Positions 60,978 to 64,000 of a DNA stretch of 64,000 nucleotides are shown piece by piece. Made by a program: the position numbers and the translations under genes. Under the pieces are notes generated by a model. The model ran no database searches, was not told the DNA's origin, and was given only the letters and a program-made list of their open reading frames with translations. Position 1 is the stretch's first letter. Every line of letters starts with the position of its first letter. The stretch is taken from the NCBI RefSeq assembly GCF_003111685.1, contig NZ_CP022192.1, positions 129,501 to 193,500 on the forward strand, in the 5' to 3' direction. Source of the stretch: Alloyangia pacifica (GTDB lineage Bacteria; Pseudomonadota; Alphaproteobacteria; Rhodobacterales; Rhodobacteraceae).

Positions 60978-61993
60978 GCCCCGCTCGAATTCAACGTGGT
61001 GGCCGCGCGTGACGCGCCCTGCCCCTCCGGATCCGGCGCGAAATGGGTGTCCGACCCGGTCATCGAGACGCCCTCGTAACGCGACAGGCCCGGCGTCGGC
61101 CCGATCATCTCGAGCAGCCGCTGGTTGCTTTCGGCAAAGGCGCCAGCGTAGCGGCGGCGCACCACCTCGAGCACCGGTCGGCGGCCCGCCGCGTAGCGCC
61201 GCCACGGCGGCAGCTGGAAGAGCTTCGACGTGCCCCGGTGCAGCCAATGCCCGGCGGCGCCGAGATCCACCAATGTCGCGGTCGAGGTCGGTCCGCTGCG
61301 CAGCAGGTTCACCACACGCAGGGCGCCGACCGCTGCCTCGGGGGCGCTGGCGCCGACCCGCGCGCGGTTGACCTGCCGTGGCCCGGCGATGCCGCTGAAC
61401 TCGGCCACCTGGGTCGCCACGGCCATGGGGTCGGCGGCCAGCGCCTCGTTGGCAACCACCAGCACATTGCCCGCCCCGAAGAGCCGCCGGTATTCCGCCA
61501 CCAGGCGGTCGTATTGAAAGTGCCTGTGATCGAAGGCGCCGTAGCCCGGCTCGACCCGGGCGTCGAAGAAGTCCTGCGGCGACAGGGTTCCGGCGCGGCG
61601 CAGGTATTGCATGTAGGTCGAGACGATGGCGGCGAGCTGCTCGCGGATGGTGATGAGGATGCGCGCCCGCGGGAAACAGATCTTCAGCCGCTCGGCGCAG
61701 AGCAGGCAGTCGCGCGCGCCAAAGAACGGGTTGCCCGAGAGGATCTCGGACGAGAGCATCGGCACACAGCCCACCGGCACCTGCGCGAGCGGGCCGGCGA
61801 CGCGGGCGGCGACCTCTTCGGGATCGAAGGCCAGCGGGTAGGGCCGGACCAGCGTCTCGAAGATCTCGCGGTGGTCCAGCAGTTGGACATAGCCGTTCTC
61901 GGGCACGAAGAGCGTCCGCTGGAGCCAGGTCGTCCCGGTCTTGTGGTAGCCGATGTGGATGAGACGCGGTCCCGCCGCGTTGGCACTATCCAT
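60974..61993 (-). CDS. Sulfotransferase family protein
   Basis: 339 aa. The 5'-phosphosulfate loop is in RLIHIGYHKTGTTWLQRTLF (residues ~10-29), and the 3'-phosphate region includes ILITIREQLAAIVSTYMQYL. It transfers sulfate from PAPS to a carbohydrate acceptor, so the exopolysaccharide may be sulfated, as in several marine bacteria. Overlaps the flippase gene by 8 nt and the pyruvyltransferase gene by 4. Confidence 0.87.
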   Translation of the reverse strand: MDSANAAGPRLIHIGYHKTGTTWLQRTLFVPENGYVQLLDHREIFETLVRPYPLAFDPEEVAARVAGPLAQVPVGCVPMLSSEILSGNPFFGARDCLLCAERLKICFPRARILITIREQLAAIVSTYMQYLRRAGTLSPQDFFDARVEPGYGAFDHRHFQYDRLVAEYRRLFGAGNVLVVANEALAADPMAVATQVAEFSGIAGPRQVNRARVGASAPEAAVGALRVVNLLRSGPTSTATLVDLGAAGHWLHRGTSKLFQLPPWRRYAAGRRPVLEVVRRRYAGAFAESNQRLLEMIGPTPGLSRYEGVSMTGSDTHFAPDPEGQGASRAATTLNSSGA

Positions 61994-63434
61994 TCGCGGG
62001 GCCTCTCTTTGCGGAGGGGGCAGCGCTCCGCTTCAGCCTCAGCGACAGGAAGCGCAGTGCCTCCTGCATGGTCATCGCGCTGCACAGCAGGGCGACGAGC
62101 AGCAAGAGGCTCCGAAGGCTGAAGACGTGGGCAGGATCCGACGGGACCGGCGCGATCTCGGTGACCAGGACCAGCAGGGCGAAGCTTGCCCCGGCGAGGA
62201 CGAGCGGCCAGATCATCACCCCGGCCTTCAGGCCGACCCGGTGCCGGACCAGCGCGATCGAGGTGAGGCCGGAGAGCACTTCGCCGACGATCGAGATAAG
62301 CACGATCTGCCGCAGATCGGCCTCGAGCCAGAGCGCCGCCGCCATCGCGACCGGCAGCACGCTGACCCGCACCAGGCTGGCGAGCATCGGATTGCTGGTC
62401 TGGCCGGTCGCCACCGCAATGGTCGAAGGGCCGGAGCGGGCAACGCGCAGCCCCTGGGCGATGCAGAGCAGCACCAGCAGGTCGACGGCCGCCGCGAACT
62501 TCGCGCCGAAGAGCATCACGAAGACCCAAGGCCCGATGATCGACATGACGACCGCAAAGGCCAGCCCCGCCAGCAGCGGCACCTGCAGCGAGACCTGCAC
62601 CACCTCCTGAAAGCCGCTGCCCGCGTTTCGCCGCTCGGAAAGCAGCGGCAGCATCAGGGTCTGCAGCGTCTTGCCGATGATCAGCGTCGGGGTGAGCGCC
62701 AGCGTCAGAGCGGCGCTGAACCAGCCCAGCTCGGCCAGCCCCATCCGGTTCGCGACGATCAGGCGCTCGCCGTTCATCACCACGAACATCAGCGCCCCGT
62801 TGATCATCAGCGGCAGGCCGAAGCCGACGATGCGCAGCATCAGCTCCCGGTCGAAGACGGCGCCGTAGCGGCGCTCGGCATAGACGTGCGACAGCAGAAC
62901 CATCAGCGCGTGTTGGATCAGGATCGACAGCATCATCGCCCGGTAGTCCCGCAGCCAGTAGGCCAGCGGCACCACGGCAAGACAGGCGACAAGCTGCGCC
63001 ACCAGCGGCGTCATGACGATACCGCGGAACTCCCGCCGCCGCTGCACGCGGAAGATGTCGAGATGCCGGAAGCCACGCATCATTGGCACCAGCGCCAGCG
63101 TCTTGAAGGCCGGCAGCGCCTCGGGCGCCTTGAAGAAGTCGGCCAGCAGCGGCGCCAGCAGAAAGAGCAGCAGCGCCAGCCCCATGCCGCGGGCGATCTC
63201 GAGCAGGTGCATCGTGTTCTCGAGCCGGGGATCGTCGCCATCTTCGGCCTGCACCAGCATCCGGTCACCGGCCATGTTCGAGGCCAGCTCCAGCACCGCG
63301 ACGATGATCGCGAAGGTCATCGCCACCCCGTAATCCTCGAGCGGCAGCAGCCGGGCGAGGAAGACGTTGCGCACGAAGAGAAACAGCGCGCCGAGCGCGT
63401 TGCCGCCAAAGATGAAGAGGCCGCTGCGGATCAT
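61986..63434 (-). CDS. Oligosaccharide flippase (Wzx/MATE-like lipopolysaccharide exporter)
   Basis: 482 aa from the ATG at 63434 (GGAGGG upstream). About 12-14 membrane helices; the start FIFGGNALGALFLFVRNVFLARLLPLEDYGVAMTF is typical of the polysaccharide biosynthesis/Wzx family. It would flip lipid-linked repeat units across the inner membrane. Confidence 0.9.
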   Translation of the reverse strand: MIRSGLFIFGGNALGALFLFVRNVFLARLLPLEDYGVAMTFAIIVAVLELASNMAGDRMLVQAEDGDDPRLENTMHLLEIARGMGLALLLFLLAPLLADFFKAPEALPAFKTLALVPMMRGFRHLDIFRVQRRREFRGIVMTPLVAQLVACLAVVPLAYWLRDYRAMMLSILIQHALMVLLSHVYAERRYGAVFDRELMLRIVGFGLPLMINGALMFVVMNGERLIVANRMGLAELGWFSAALTLALTPTLIIGKTLQTLMLPLLSERRNAGSGFQEVVQVSLQVPLLAGLAFAVVMSIIGPWVFVMLFGAKFAAAVDLLVLLCIAQGLRVARSGPSTIAVATGQTSNPMLASLVRVSVLPVAMAAALWLEADLRQIVLISIVGEVLSGLTSIALVRHRVGLKAGVMIWPLVLAGASFALLVLVTEIAPVPSDPAHVFSLRSLLLLVALLCSAMTMQEALRFLSLRLKRSAAPSAKRGPANG

Positions 63435-63482
63435 TGCGACCCTCCGCCGATGGGCGCGCGGCAAGACGGGATTCCGGTCCTC

Positions 63483-64000
63483 TCACGCTTCATCGAGCGG
63501 CCTCCCCATGGCTTGCCGCAGCATCCAGCCCGCGCGGACAAAGCGCAGCCGGAAGAGGGTCGAGGCCGCCCGCCTCCTCTCTGCCGCCGAGCCGAGCCGC
63601 GGCGAAAACAGCACCTTGGGCAGATGTCCGAAGGGCGAAAGCGTGACCAGTGCCGCGCGTGCGATCCATGGCAGGCGGGCGGCCTGTCCGGGGTGGGCCA
63701 AGGCAAAGCTCTCGCGGGTGAGCCGCAGCCACTTCCTGCGCAGCGCCGGCCAGTCGGAGCGGCTGGGGTGGGCGACCACGAGATCGGGCGCATAGTCGAT
63801 CCGGTAGCCCTTGGCGCGCGCGCGGTGACACCAGTCCTTGTCCTCGGCGAGCCCGTGGGTCAGTGGCCCGGTGTCCTCATAGATTTGTCTCCAGGTCAGC
63901 AGGTTGGCGGTCACGGCAAACCCGTGGTGCCGGACGTAGTCCTCCTGCCGGAAGGCAAAGACCGACTCGAAGGCCTGCGCCCCGCTGCGCGGCGGCGGGG
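63483..64000 (-). CDS. Glycosyltransferase family 2 protein (partial, 5' end outside the window)
   Basis: The open frame continues past the window edge, so at least 172 residues are visible. The partial N-terminal stretch (FESVFAFRQEDYVRHHGFAV) leads into TANLLTWRQIYEDTGPLTHG and LAEDKDWCHRARAKGYRI, the acceptor-site ED motif region of GT2 enzymes. It probably adds a sugar to the same repeat unit. An apparent start at 63914 lies inside the domain and is not the true start. Confidence 0.85.
   Translation of the reverse strand, partial: PPPRSGAQAFESVFAFRQEDYVRHHGFAVTANLLTWRQIYEDTGPLTHGLAEDKDWCHRARAKGYRIDYAPDLVVAHPSRSDWPALRRKWLRLTRESFALAHPGQAARLPWIARAALVTLSPFGHLPKVLFSPRLGSAAERRRAASTLFRLRFVRAGWMLRQAMGRPLDEA

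Overview
The window is high-GC alphaproteobacterial DNA. Gene content (homogentisate operon under a MarR regulator, TRAP and peptide-type ABC importers, periplasmic nitrate reductase, PssDE/ExoY-type exopolysaccharide genes, type III polyketide synthase) and the very dense, overlapping gene packing suggest a Rhodobacteraceae (Roseobacter/Salipiger-like) genome. This placement is inference; no rRNA or other phylogenetic marker is present. I saw no tRNA, CRISPR array, insertion sequence or phage gene.

Layout. (1) 1-3061: a type III polyketide synthase with the start of a membrane protein overlapping it, facing a FAD/NAD(P)-binding protein. (2) 3203-8116: a LacI regulator divergent from an arylsulfotransferase-family gene and a sulfonate/taurine-type ABC importer, with two LacI-type operators in the gap. 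(3) 8179-8829: a DEDD exonuclease. (4) 8963-16254: homogentisate catabolism (hmgA, fumarylacetoacetase, MBL-fold protein, FAD monooxygenase, DUF2783 protein, maleylacetoacetate isomerase, HpaR-like regulator), with a divergent MarR gene and a perfect inverted repeat between. (5) 16380-18251: a P1B metal ATPase.

(6) 18293-48603 is the most interesting part: about 30 kb that reads as one catabolic island for indole-type compounds through anthranilate. An AraC/XylS regulator faces an SDR plus a StyA/StyB-like two-component monooxygenase (the gene types of the iif/ind indole-oxidation operons). Next come a bifunctional aminobenzoyl-CoA (salicylyl-CoA-type) monooxygenase/reductase operon with SDR, two thioesterases and a RidA protein; an isatin-hydrolase-like cyclase; a 2-oxoacid oxidoreductase of the indolepyruvate type; two phytoene-dehydrogenase-like flavoproteins; an anthranilate/benzoate-type CoA ligase; and two importers. 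A related ~23-nt promoter element recurs upstream of five transcription units here, which suggests one regulon, probably under one of the two local MarR proteins. My hypothesis is: indole derivative -> isatin -> isatinate -> anthraniloyl-CoA -> non-aromatic CoA ester.

(7) 48869-55500: napFDAGHBC, the complete core of a periplasmic nitrate reductase, plus a small membrane protein. (8) 55729-64000: an exopolysaccharide locus (PssD/PssE, SGNH hydrolase, acetyltransferase, ExoY-like sugar transferase, polysaccharide pyruvyltransferase, sulfotransferase, flippase, partial GT2), whose AT-rich gaps stand out from the GC-rich surroundings.
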